This document shows, in pieces, positions 24,877 to 33,310 of a stretch of DNA of 64,000 bases (positions within the stretch are counted from its first letter, which is position 1; every line of letters begins with the position of its first letter). The translations under genes were made by a program, and so were the position numbers. The notes under the pieces are model-generated. The model had not been told where the DNA came from, did not search any database, and was given only the letters and a program-made list of their open reading frames with translations. This stretch comes from Enterococcus hulanensis (GTDB lineage: Bacteria; Bacillota; Bacilli; Lactobacillales; Enterococcaceae): NCBI RefSeq assembly GCF_005405485.1, contig NZ_BJED01000007.1, forward strand, positions 167,931 through 231,930, read 5' to 3'.

Positions 24877-25890
24877 TTACAGTTTTGAAAGATAACTATT
24901 TACTGGAAAAACCAAATAAATTTCGGTGTAGTCTTTTTCCACTGAGGCTGCCCCGATCGTCAGGTCTAATTTCTTACAAAGCTTCTTGCACAAGTACAAA
25001 CCAATCCCAGTGGTCTTTTCGCGAGAACGGCCGTTGGTTCCGGTATAGCCCTTTTCAAAAATTTGATTCAATTCATCCGACGGGACACCAATCCCGTTAT
25101 CTCTGACTGATAGCTTTATCCCGTCTTTTACTTCCTGAACAGAAAAAATGATCTCACCGGCTCCCGGCTTTTTGTACTTAATCGCATTGGCGACGATCTG
25201 ACTTAAAATAAATTCGATCCATTTGCTGTCGGTTTGGACAAAGGTTGATTCAGTCAACACCGTCACCTTGATCTGATTTTCGATCAAAATATATCTGTAC
25301 TTATTAATCGTCTCTTTGACGATCGTTTTTAGATCGGTTTCCTTGATGGCATAATCTTTGTAGACTTGATCAGAGCGGGCATAAAATAGCGCCTTATCTA
25401 CCAATTCATCCATTTCGGTCAAGTAGAGCTCTGACTTACGTTTCAGCTCATTGCTCTCATTATATGCAACCAGCCGCATGCCGGTAATCGGCAGCTTCAC
25501 CTCATGAATCCAGCCTTCGATAAATTCGCGATACTCCTTTTGCTGATCCTCTAACGTCTGGATTTTTTCAATCACCGACTTATTCGAAAGCCGCAAGATC
25601 TGCTGGTAGAGCTTGTCTTCCAGTCGCCAGCTCTTTCCCATAAATTCCTGGATCAAGTAAGGCTTTTCTAAATCAGCCAGCAGGTCAAAAATCTCAGAAA
25701 AATATTTTCTTCTACGTCGATAATCAAGCAGCAGCCACAAGCTGAGTATTCCCAGCCAAAAAAGTCCTAAAATACTTATCGCCGCAAAATTGTTGCCGAT
25801 GACGATTAAATACATACCTGAAAAAAGCATGCCGCTGACATTCAAGAGAATCAATAAACTCTTGTCTTTTAAATAATCTGCAAAGTTCAT
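24877..25890 (-). CDS. BceS-like intramembrane-sensing histidine kinase
   Basis: 337 residues. Two membrane helices in the first 60 residues (LLILLNVSGMLFSGMYLIVI and AAISILGLFWLGILSLWLLL) have almost no extracellular loop, which is the intramembrane-sensing layout. The H-box is EGWIHEVKLPITGMRL (His about 126), the N-box IVANAIKYKKPG, then RDNGIGVPSDEL and GIGLYLCKKL. It would be activated by the adjacent ABC transporter rather than by peptide directly. It lies 15 bases after the response regulator gene. Confidence 0.9.
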   Translation of the reverse strand: MNFADYLKDKSLLILLNVSGMLFSGMYLIVIGNNFAAISILGLFWLGILSLWLLLDYRRRRKYFSEIFDLLADLEKPYLIQEFMGKSWRLEDKLYQQILRLSNKSVIEKIQTLEDQQKEYREFIEGWIHEVKLPITGMRLVAYNESNELKRKSELYLTEMDELVDKALFYARSDQVYKDYAIKETDLKTIVKETINKYRYILIENQIKVTVLTESTFVQTDSKWIEFILSQIVANAIKYKKPGAGEIIFSVQEVKDGIKLSVRDNGIGVPSDELNQIFEKGYTGTNGRSREKTTGIGLYLCKKLCKKLDLTIGAASVEKDYTEIYLVFPVNSYLSKL

Positions 25891-25905
25891 AGCTTTCTCC
25901 GTTTT

Positions 25906-26571
25906 CTAAATTTTATAGCCGACGCCGCGTTTAGTCTCGATGAAATCAGTCACACCAATTTCCGCTAAACGGCTTCTAATGCGATTCACAGTGACACTCA
26001 AACTATTATCATCGATAAAAACATCGTTGTCCCAAAGGTATTCGATCAAGTCTAAACGGGAAACGACTTCACTCTGATGCAGAAACAGATAATGCAGCAA
26101 TTTGAATTCATTCTTTGACAGCTCCACTGCCTGATTATCGGTCCTGACCTTATAGGCGCGTGTATCCAAACTTACCCCTTTGTACTTTAGCAGTGTCGCG
26201 TCCGCCTTTGAATGGCCGCTGCGCTTCAACACTGCCGAGATTCGAGCCAGCAGCACAGAAGGATGGTAAGGTTTTGTGATGTAGTCATCGCCCCCCATCA
26301 GCATACTGTTAGTCTCGCTCATGACATCAGTCTCACTCGTCAAAAAAATAATCGGCACATCCAGCGACTGACGAATTGCTCCGCACAGCTCATTGCCATC
26401 GCGCCCCGGCAAATGGATATCCATTAAGATCAAATCAGGATTCGCCTGCTTTACTTGCTCCTCCACCGCTGAAAAATCTTCCACCAGTGAAACGTCATAT
26501 AGCGCGTTTTTCAATAAAATCGCAAGCTCTGATCTTATTTTCGCTTCGTCTTCAATAATCATTATGTTCAT
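25906..26571 (-). CDS. BceR-like OmpR-family response regulator
   Basis: 221 residues with GGAGG eight bases before the ATG. The receiver has NIMIIEDEAKI, the phospho-Asp in LILMDIHLPGRDG (about residue 52), Thr in IIFLTSE and Lys in YITKPYHPSVLLARI. The C-terminal winged helix (about 130-221) ends FIETKRGVGYKI. It is the first gene of the kinase/transporter module. Confidence 0.92.
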   Translation of the reverse strand: MNIMIIEDEAKIRSELAILLKNALYDVSLVEDFSAVEEQVKQANPDLILMDIHLPGRDGNELCGAIRQSLDVPIIFLTSETDVMSETNSMLMGGDDYITKPYHPSVLLARISAVLKRSGHSKADATLLKYKGVSLDTRAYKVRTDNQAVELSKNEFKLLHYLFLHQSEVVSRLDLIEYLWDNDVFIDDNSLSVTVNRIRSRLAEIGVTDFIETKRGVGYKI

Positions 26572-26832
26572 CTCATTGACCTCCGAACGTTGCTTCCATC
26601 CTTCAATCTTATCATTTCTGGCTCTTAATAAAAGAGAATTTTTTTAGCTGCCAGTATTGAAAGCAGCCATAAAAAGAGCGTTTCATGCTTTTATCGCTGA
26701 TTATTTGTTTTTTTTACGATTTATAATTTAAATTCGCTCTTAAAACGTGTATAATAAATTCATATAAAAACGTTTTCTTCGCTGTAGGATCAACCTTGAT
26801 CCCAAGAGAATGTTTATATTGGAGGAAGTTCA

Positions 26833-27597
26833 TTGAAGAATTCAATCATTAATATCGATAAACGTCATAAAGATATTCTGGATATTTTAGAAAAGAAGGA
26901 ACATCTGACGACTATAGAATTGGCTGAGGCACTGGATGTCTCCCTCAGTACGATTCGCCGTGATTTGCATTTATTAGAAGAAAAAAATGACATCATTCGT
27001 AAATTCGGCTATTGCATCTTCAACTACGACAATAAACCCGAAAGCGATCATTCTGGCCCCGTTCGCCTAAAGCAGCTGCTCGCTAAGGAAGCCAGCAAGC
27101 ACATCCAAAACAACGATACAATCTTTATCAATTCCAGTTCAACTGCCTTAAAAACCATTGACTACCTGCAGGTTGATCATCTGACAATCGTTACCAATAA
27201 TATGAAGATCAACTATTCTCCGCAAAATGCCAATTATCATTACGTCCTGACCGGCGGAGAAATGCGCTATCCAAAAGAAGCTTTAGTCGGCGATGTTGCG
27301 ATCAACACGCTATCTGCGGTCAACGCTGATGTCTGTATCGTGGGATGCAGCGGGATCGACCTCGAAAATGGAGTGACTACCAAGCAGATGACTGAGGCAA
27401 CCATTAATGAGCTGATGGTCAAACGAACCACTAAATGTAAAATCTTAGTCGCAGATCATCGCAAAATCGGCGTAACTTCAAAATTCAAAATGGCCGATAT
27501 TTCCGCCTTCGATTATTTAATCACCGATCAATTTAGTCCAGAAGAAATCTTACATGAGATCCAAAAGCTGGGAGTAACCGTCGTTCAAGTCACTTAG
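26833..27597 (+). CDS. DeoR-family transcriptional regulator
   Basis: 254 residues from a TTG start eight bases after TGGAGG. The N-terminal helix-turn-helix is RHKDILDILEKKEHLTTIEL then VSLSTIRRDLHLLEE. The DeoR sensor domain (about 75-240) has KEASKHIQNNDTIFINSSST, LTGGEMR and VGDVAI, and a sugar-phosphate-type pocket VADHRKIGVTSKF. It usually binds a phosphorylated sugar. It is followed at 14 bases by a DUF1576 membrane protein that it probably regulates. A TATAAT box lies at about 26748. Confidence 0.88.
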   Translation: MKNSIINIDKRHKDILDILEKKEHLTTIELAEALDVSLSTIRRDLHLLEEKNDIIRKFGYCIFNYDNKPESDHSGPVRLKQLLAKEASKHIQNNDTIFINSSSTALKTIDYLQVDHLTIVTNNMKINYSPQNANYHYVLTGGEMRYPKEALVGDVAINTLSAVNADVCIVGCSGIDLENGVTTKQMTEATINELMVKRTTKCKILVADHRKIGVTSKFKMADISAFDYLITDQFSPEEILHEIQKLGVTVVQVT

Positions 27598-27611
27598 AGG
27601 GGTGTGATTCT

Positions 27612-28955
27612 TTGGGGAAAACAAAACAAGTCTTATTTTCAACAGATATCATTTTTATCTTTTTATTAACCTATGGGTTATCGATTACGTTGGCCGCCTT
27701 TTTTCTCACCAGTCCGGAAAAACTGATTTCTGGTATGGAACAGATCGTGCGCTCGCCAAGTAACTTGATTACCGATTATGTTCACATTGCCGGTGTTGGA
27801 GCGGCGTTTCTAAATAGCGGATTGGTAACCTTAAGCAGTCTCTTCCTCCTGCGAAAGCATAAGCATCATTTCTGCTCATTAACCGTTTCCGTGATTATGA
27901 TGCTCTCCGGCTTTTCATTTTTTGGGAAGAATATCGTCAACTCCGCCCCGATCATTTTAGGCTGTTTGATCTATTTGCGAATCCATCACTCTGGCAGACA
28001 GGATCTGCTGGTTATGGGTTTGTTGAGTACCTGCCTATCGCCGATCGTCAGCACGATTTATTGTGCGCCGGATCATTCCGCTATTTCTAATAAATTTATC
28101 GCGTTAGTCGCCGGACTTTTAATCGGCTACACGATTTTACCCATCTTCGAATTTTTGAAAGTCCATACAAAAGAATTGAACCTTTACAACATGGGCTTTT
28201 CCGCTGGTTTCATTGGTGTGATTGGAAACTTGACTACCCGAAATATTTTAGCAATAAAAATCGTGCCCCATGACCTTTCCTTTGAACACCACCACGCGTT
28301 ACTGATCTTTCTTGCTGCTCTGTTCACGCTGCCCTTTCTCGTATTTCTTTATTTCTATAAAAAGAACATTGATCGTTCGAAGCATCTGTTCTTAGATTTG
28401 AAAAAAATCGCCCGCTTTTCCTTATATGGCTACCTTGCCGTGATTTTTACTCTGCTGTTGAAGGTTCCTCTAAGCGGAATTTTGGTTGGAGCTATTCTGA
28501 CCTTCGCTGGTTTTAGTATGTATAATTTTAAATTTCGCTATTTCTTTTTCCCTGCCTTGGGAGTTTTCTTGACTGCCCTGCTGCTATACCGCGATGCTGC
28601 TACTACCAATAATATCGTCATCATCCTGTTTGCCAGTACCCTTTCACCAATGACTCGCAAGTATGGACTGGTGACCGGCACACTATCTGGGGCCCTATTC
28701 TCCCTGATTACTCGAAACACACAGTATCTAACTGCGGGAATCAATTTGTACAATTGCGGCTTTGCCGGCGGAATCACTGTTCTGCTGATGGATTTCGTCC
28801 GTGTTTCGTTTTATCGAAACACCAAGATCAAAGCGTATTGTCAAAGCGCTCATTTGCAAATCATCCAGTTTGAAAAAGACCTGCTGGCAAGATTCCAAGT
28901 ATTCACCCAATCATTTCTATTCAAGATCACAACGATGAAGGACAATCAATCATAA
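27612..28955 (+). CDS. DUF1576-like multi-spanning membrane protein
   Basis: 447 residues from a TTG start with GAGGGGTG upstream. It has about ten to twelve membrane helices and no soluble domain. Related blocks recur through the chain: GAAFLNSGLVTLSSLFL, NLYNMGFSAGFIGVIG and NLYNCGFAGGITVLLM suggest an internal duplication. I assign it to DUF1576 from overall resemblance, not certain. Its function is unknown; a transport role is likely, and linkage to a DeoR regulator suggests a sugar- or nucleoside-related substrate (inference). Confidence 0.65.
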   Translation: MGKTKQVLFSTDIIFIFLLTYGLSITLAAFFLTSPEKLISGMEQIVRSPSNLITDYVHIAGVGAAFLNSGLVTLSSLFLLRKHKHHFCSLTVSVIMMLSGFSFFGKNIVNSAPIILGCLIYLRIHHSGRQDLLVMGLLSTCLSPIVSTIYCAPDHSAISNKFIALVAGLLIGYTILPIFEFLKVHTKELNLYNMGFSAGFIGVIGNLTTRNILAIKIVPHDLSFEHHHALLIFLAALFTLPFLVFLYFYKKNIDRSKHLFLDLKKIARFSLYGYLAVIFTLLLKVPLSGILVGAILTFAGFSMYNFKFRYFFFPALGVFLTALLLYRDAATTNNIVIILFASTLSPMTRKYGLVTGTLSGALFSLITRNTQYLTAGINLYNCGFAGGITVLLMDFVRVSFYRNTKIKAYCQSAHLQIIQFEKDLLARFQVFTQSFLFKITTMKDNQS

Positions 28956-28964
28956 AATTTTACG

Positions 28965-29002
28965 GCAAAAGACCTGCTCAAAAAAATGAACAGGTCTTTT
29001 GC
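28965..29002 (+). terminator. Intrinsic terminator after the DUF1576 gene
   Basis: 12-bp perfect stem GCAAAAGACCTG (28965-28976) with CAGGTCTTTTGC (28991-29002). Confidence 0.85.
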
Positions 29003-29268
29003 TTTGGTTTTTAGTTTAAAAATGGTCACAACAAATAGACCTGACTACATTTGATCAAAATTTCCGGACCAAGCCAGTATCGCTTTTTTTATTTTGTTGA
29101 GATCAGTAACAAATGCCTGCAAAATTGGCCGATTGGCTGTTTGAAAACATGTTTGATTTGAAAACAGCGTTTAAGAAAAAGATGTATTTCTACGTTTTCG
29201 TATGATCGTCGTACATGACGAACTGCTGTTGATAAAAAGACACAGATCGATAAGTGGGCAGACAAATT
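29003..29268. other. Intergenic stretch downstream of the DUF1576 gene
   Basis: About 265 bases between convergent genes. Short open frames run through it but none has a ribosome site. I see no second terminator or repeat. Confidence 0.4.
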
Positions 29269-30234
29269 TTATTTCTTCTTTTTCTTCAATAATTTGTTTT
29301 TCTTTCTTTCGAGCCTGCGATCTTCCCGTTCTTTTTCTATTCGTTCAGTCGTTTTGCCATAGCGCAGGTAGGCGGTGTCTGGTTTTTTAGGGATTGCGGA
29401 GGGTTTCTTTGCATTCGGTTTTTGCTTCGAGGCGGCAGTTGCAGGTGTTGGCGTTACGTTGGTTTTGTCTTGTGGTGTTACGGTTTGCTTCGGTAATAAT
29501 TCAGTTTCATTAGCAAACTGGTTCGCGTTTTCGGATTTCTTTGGTGATTTTTTAGCATTCGTAACATTAGAAGCTTTTTTGTCCGACGATTCTTGAGCAG
29601 ACTCCTCCACTTCCTCCAAACGAGTATCATAAGCGGTTGTGATGATTTTCCCCGAGCCTTCGTAATTGATAAATTTGACGAATTTCCGGACACCGTTTGT
29701 TTCGAAAATCGTCAAGGTCGTCAAAATTTGCAAAAGCTTCGTGACCACAGACGCAGCTTTGTTAGGATCAACTTCCCGAATCGTCAATTTGTGGCGTTTG
29801 CCATTCATATCTTCAAAGAAGGACTCCACAATATAAGCATGATTTTCCTGACGAATATCCAGCGTGCCTTCTTTTACTAAATATTCCTTATACCCACGAG
29901 CCTCTTTGGTGCAAGCCAAATAATCCGCTTCATTACGAAACAGACGCTTGATGATCGTTTTCCATTCACTTTTTTCGCAATACTTCTCAAAATAAGGAGC
30001 ATAACGGCGCAGCGTATCATTAGGCTCTGACGTTAAGAACAGCTCACGAATTAATGCTTGGAGCGTCTCCGAAATCACACGCGAACACAGGGCGCTCCGC
30101 ACAAAAACCGCCACAAGATACTCAATGACCTCTGAAACATTTTGGCTTTGTTCAAAGCGTTTAAGAATTCTTCCCTCAAGATTTTCCCATTTCATCAAAA
30201 AGAGCTGTCTTTGACCTAATTTTGCTACATCCAT
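29269..30234 (-). CDS. Unknown protein with helical N-terminal domain and Lys/Pro-rich C-terminal tail
   Basis: 321 residues, no signal peptide and no membrane segment. Residues 1-200 form a compact, mostly helical then mixed domain (LGQRQLFLMKWENLEGRILK; a strand-rich YIVESFFEDMNGKRHKLTIR). Residues about 210-290 are low-complexity, with Ser/Asn/Lys then Thr/Pro (VTPQDKTNVTPTPATAASKQ). The last 25 are almost all charged (ERKKNKLLKKKKK). I do not recognise the family. The basic disordered tail suggests binding to nucleic acid or to the acidic cell envelope from the cytoplasmic side. No operon partner: its upstream neighbour is a 90-residue gene on the other strand. Confidence 0.7.
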   Translation of the reverse strand: MDVAKLGQRQLFLMKWENLEGRILKRFEQSQNVSEVIEYLVAVFVRSALCSRVISETLQALIRELFLTSEPNDTLRRYAPYFEKYCEKSEWKTIIKRLFRNEADYLACTKEARGYKEYLVKEGTLDIRQENHAYIVESFFEDMNGKRHKLTIREVDPNKAASVVTKLLQILTTLTIFETNGVRKFVKFINYEGSGKIITTAYDTRLEEVEESAQESSDKKASNVTNAKKSPKKSENANQFANETELLPKQTVTPQDKTNVTPTPATAASKQKPNAKKPSAIPKKPDTAYLRYGKTTERIEKEREDRRLERKKNKLLKKKKK

Positions 30235-30701
30235 TTTTCATACCCCCAACTTATTATTAAATAGTAATCGTTTTCATTTTATAGAAATATGATAGCGATA
30301 AATAACAGTTTTGTAAATAGCAAACAGAAAAACCTTTTTCCTTTATAAAAAACAAAAGAAAAGGGTTTAATTGATACAAAGCCTTTAAATCCACTGAAAG
30401 AACAATATAAAACGCCTGCACTTCTTCTTAATAATTAGCATTCAATAACAAATATCAGAGATATCGATTACTTGAACGTCAAAAATTTTTTCTCGTTTCA
30501 AGAAAATTTACTAGTTTTACTAGTAAAAAGACTTCTTTGTAACAAAGAATCACTCTGTTCTTTTGTTAATAATTCATTTTGAATGATAAAAATTAAAAAA
30601 GTAATTTCAAAAATCTGAAAAACGACTTTCTAAATCACTATTTTTTATTGTAAAATTAGTGCTAGAATAGATTTAACAGAGAACCACAGAAGGAGGACAA
30701 T
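30235..30701. other. 467-base AT-rich divergent intergenic region
   Basis: Separates two divergent unknown genes. A small dyad CTAGTTTTACTAG lies near 30510. A TAGAAT box (about 30664) could be the -10 of the 90-residue gene. I see no open frame with a ribosome site and no RNA gene. Confidence 0.4.
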
Positions 30702-30974
30702 ATGAGAGGAACCGTTTCAAATGATCAACGTGTTTATTACTATGAATCGCCCTTCTTGATGCAAGGTGAAAATGGCTTGTCACTTAGCCAGCTGCGAGCA
30801 CAATTCATTAAAAAGTTCTTGAATAATCCACGAGCCAAATACGTTACCGAAAATTACGCTCTTGAAAAGGATCAACGAAGAATCAATATTTGGCGCAAGG
30901 ATGGCAAAATTCTTTCAGAAGATGAGCTGCTTCGGATCGATATGATCGTTCCGCAAATTTTTGAGACGAATTAA
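30702..30974 (+). CDS. Small cytoplasmic protein of unknown function, 90 residues
   Basis: An ATG preceded by AGAAGGAGGAC, an excellent ribosome site, and followed by a strong terminator, so it is a genuine monocistronic gene. The protein (YYYESPFLMQGENGLSLSQL, then RRINIWRKDGKILSEDELLR) is soluble and mixed alpha/beta without cysteines. I do not recognise a family. Confidence 0.72.
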   Translation: MRGTVSNDQRVYYYESPFLMQGENGLSLSQLRAQFIKKFLNNPRAKYVTENYALEKDQRRINIWRKDGKILSEDELLRIDMIVPQIFETN

Positions 30975-31000
30975 TTTTTTAGAATAGAGAGTTTACGACA

Positions 31001-31046
31001 AAAAAACTATTACACTAGGTTGCGGCCGAATGTAATAGTTTTTTTG
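31001..31046. terminator. Bidirectional terminator between the 90-residue gene and recQ
   Basis: AAAAAAACTATTACA (31000-31014) pairs with TGTAATAGTTTTTTT (31031-31045); T-runs in both directions. Confidence 0.85.
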
Positions 31047-31061
31047 ATTGAAGTGCTAAGA

Positions 31062-32813
31062 TTAGTTTTCCTTTTTCAGCAGTGCTAAAAATTGATCGCC
31101 GTAATTGTCGAGTTTACTTTTTCCGACACCTTTGATCTGCAGGAATTCTAATGGACTTTGCGGCTGCTTTTCTGCTAATTCGGTCAAGGTTTTATCTGAG
31201 AAGATGACATATGGCGGCAGATTTTTCTCTTGCGCCAATTGCGAGCGTAAACTCCGCATTTCTTCAAACAGCTCATTATCCGCAACTAATTGTCTCACCG
31301 GTGCCTGCTTACGATAGACTTCCTGCTCGCCTTTAAGAACTAAAACGCCCTGTTGAGAAACCGACAACACAGGATATTGCCCCTCTGAAGGGATCAAATA
31401 GCGCTCCGCCGTGAGATAATCAATCAAACCGGAAACCTCTTTTTGCGAATGCTCCTTCATTAGTCCATAGGTTGGCAGCTGATTAAACTTCCATTGATTG
31501 ATTTTTTGATCATTTGATCCAGTCAAAACCTTAGCGACCAGCGCCTTGCCAAATTTTTCTCCCATGCGCTTCACGCAAGACAAGACCTTCTGCGTATCTG
31601 TTGTAATATTGACCTGCTCGCGCTCGTCTAAACAGTTGCTACATCTTCCGCAGTCCGGCTGGTCCTCGCCAAAGTATTTCAAAATATAGCGTTGCAAGCA
31701 CATTTGTGTATGGGCATACTGATTCATTTCCCGCAATTTGGTGTATTCATTTTGCTGATACGTCGCCTCTGATTGAGACTGCTCAATGAAATACTGCTGG
31801 ATCTGAATATCTTGAGGCGCATAGAGCAATACCGCCTCACTTGGTAACCCATCGCGTCCAGCCCGCCCCGCCTCTTGATAGTAGGATTCCAGATTTCCCG
31901 GGATTTGCGCGTGAATCACAAAGCGCACATTGCTTTTGTTGATCCCCATCCCAAAGGCATTTGTCGCCACCATCACTTCGATGCGATCAAACAGAAAATC
32001 CTCTTGATTCTGCAATCGCTCGGCATCCGCTAAGCCGCCATGATATTTCCCGACAGCGAAGTCATGATGCTTCAGCAGATGATACAAACGTTCAACCTCT
32101 TTACGGGTTGACGCATAAATGATCCCAGATTGTCCGCGATTTAGCTTCAAATATTCTAATAGATAAATATCCTTCTGTTCCTTAATAACCTGAAAAGCTA
32201 AATTTTCTCTGGCAAAACCTGTTTTGATCTCGTTTTCCTTTGAAATATGCAGCAAATTCGAGATATCATCGGCTACCTCTGGTGTAGCCGTTGCAGTCAA
32301 GGCAATGATCGTTGGCTGCTGGTTGAAATTCTCAATCGTCTCCGCTAGTTTCAGATAGCTGGGGCGGAAATCATGCCCCCACTGAGAAATACAGTGCGCC
32401 TCATCAACAGCCATCAGTTCAATCGGAACATAATGCAGCATTTCACGAAAATCCGCAGACTCCAAACGTTCCGGCGCCACATACAGCAGCTTGATCTCGC
32501 CGCGTGCAGCTTGTCTAAGGCGCTCATTCATCTCCAAATTAGATAATGTACTGTTGATAAAGGCAGCTGGAATTCCTAATTCATTCAGACTGTCTACCTG
32601 GTCTTTCATCAAAGAGATCAATGGCGAAACAACTAGGGTCAACCCTTCAAGAACGAGTGCCGGCAATTGATAACAAATCGATTTTCCGCCGCCGGTTGGC
32701 ATAATCCCTAAGACATTTTGCTTTTGCAGAACCCGTTGAATGATCTCTTCCTGTCCACTCCGAAACTGCGTATAGCCAAATTTCTCTGCTAATAATTCTT
32801 TTAATCGTTCCAT
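31062..32813 (-). CDS. recQ: ATP-dependent DNA helicase RecQ
   Basis: 583 residues. Walker A GIMPTGGGKSICYQLPAL, DEAH box AVDEAHCISQWGHDFRPSY, motif III ALTATATPEV, motif VI YYQEAGRAGRDG. These are followed by the zinc-binding Cys set (CLQRYILKYF ... CGRCSNC), the RQC winged helix and a C-terminal HRDC domain (about 510-583, LQIKGVGKSKLDNYG). It is a 3'-5' helicase for recombination and replication-fork repair. Full length for the family and monocistronic. Confidence 0.96.
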   Translation of the reverse strand: MERLKELLAEKFGYTQFRSGQEEIIQRVLQKQNVLGIMPTGGGKSICYQLPALVLEGLTLVVSPLISLMKDQVDSLNELGIPAAFINSTLSNLEMNERLRQAARGEIKLLYVAPERLESADFREMLHYVPIELMAVDEAHCISQWGHDFRPSYLKLAETIENFNQQPTIIALTATATPEVADDISNLLHISKENEIKTGFARENLAFQVIKEQKDIYLLEYLKLNRGQSGIIYASTRKEVERLYHLLKHHDFAVGKYHGGLADAERLQNQEDFLFDRIEVMVATNAFGMGINKSNVRFVIHAQIPGNLESYYQEAGRAGRDGLPSEAVLLYAPQDIQIQQYFIEQSQSEATYQQNEYTKLREMNQYAHTQMCLQRYILKYFGEDQPDCGRCSNCLDEREQVNITTDTQKVLSCVKRMGEKFGKALVAKVLTGSNDQKINQWKFNQLPTYGLMKEHSQKEVSGLIDYLTAERYLIPSEGQYPVLSVSQQGVLVLKGEQEVYRKQAPVRQLVADNELFEEMRSLRSQLAQEKNLPPYVIFSDKTLTELAEKQPQSPLEFLQIKGVGKSKLDNYGDQFLALLKKEN

Positions 32814-33257
32814 ACTTGCGCCCTTTCTTTATCTATAAATTCTTGAAGAATGGTTAATCACTTTTAATTGAAGCCCATTTCCTATCAGGGCGCCATAAAA
32901 ATGAGGCGGGATAAACTCATCCAACGCCTCAAGAGTAATTCTGTACAATTAGCTTCCTCAAGATATCTTTTCTATCAATAAAGACAAGTATAGTTAACTC
33001 CTTGTTAGTTATCAATCAGTTTTGTACTCATTTAGTCGATTTTTAAATTAGGATTGAGGAAACTCGTGAGAAGTCCTGCTTGGAACAGCGAAATACAGTT
33101 TTTACACCTTTCATTTCCTCTGACACAACTGTGTCATTCTTGCTGAGGAATAATACTTATCTATCAATCCCGCGGTCAGAGCCTTCGATACACTACTATT
33201 CTTAACTTACACTTCCCTATTGTTTGCTCAAAAATTTTAAACTCTTAACAAATTGGA
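32814..33257. other. Intergenic region upstream of recQ
   Basis: About 445 bases. It contains a perfect palindrome TGACACA-AC-TGTGTCA at 33121-33136 and an inverted GAGGCG/CGCCTC pair near 32900-32935. No open frame with a ribosome site is visible. The recQ promoter must lie here. Confidence 0.4.
33121..33136. repeat. Perfect 7-bp inverted repeat (operator-like)
   Basis: TGACACA-AC-TGTGTCA. It has the size and shape of a dimeric regulator site but lies more than 300 bases from the recQ start and 150 from the end of the LPXTG gene, so its target is unclear. Confidence 0.4.
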
Positions 33258-33289
33258 AAAAGCGAACCGCAACTGTCGGGTCCGCTTTT
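33258..33289 (-). terminator. Intrinsic terminator after the LPXTG protein gene
   Basis: AAAAGCGAACC (33258-33268) pairs with GGTCCGCTTTT (33279-33289) with one mismatch-type pair; T-rich stretch follows on the minus strand. Confidence 0.7.
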
Positions 33290-33310
33290 ATTCCTATATT
33301 AAAATATTTT

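Noticed and set aside
30480..30560. CTAGTTTTACTAG dyad as a mobile-element end or operator
   Set aside because: Short, AT-rich, no matching partner and no element genes nearby.
32880..32940. GAGGCG/CGCCTC inverted pair upstream of recQ as a riboswitch or terminator
   Set aside because: No U-tract, no conserved motif, and the loop is long; likely chance.
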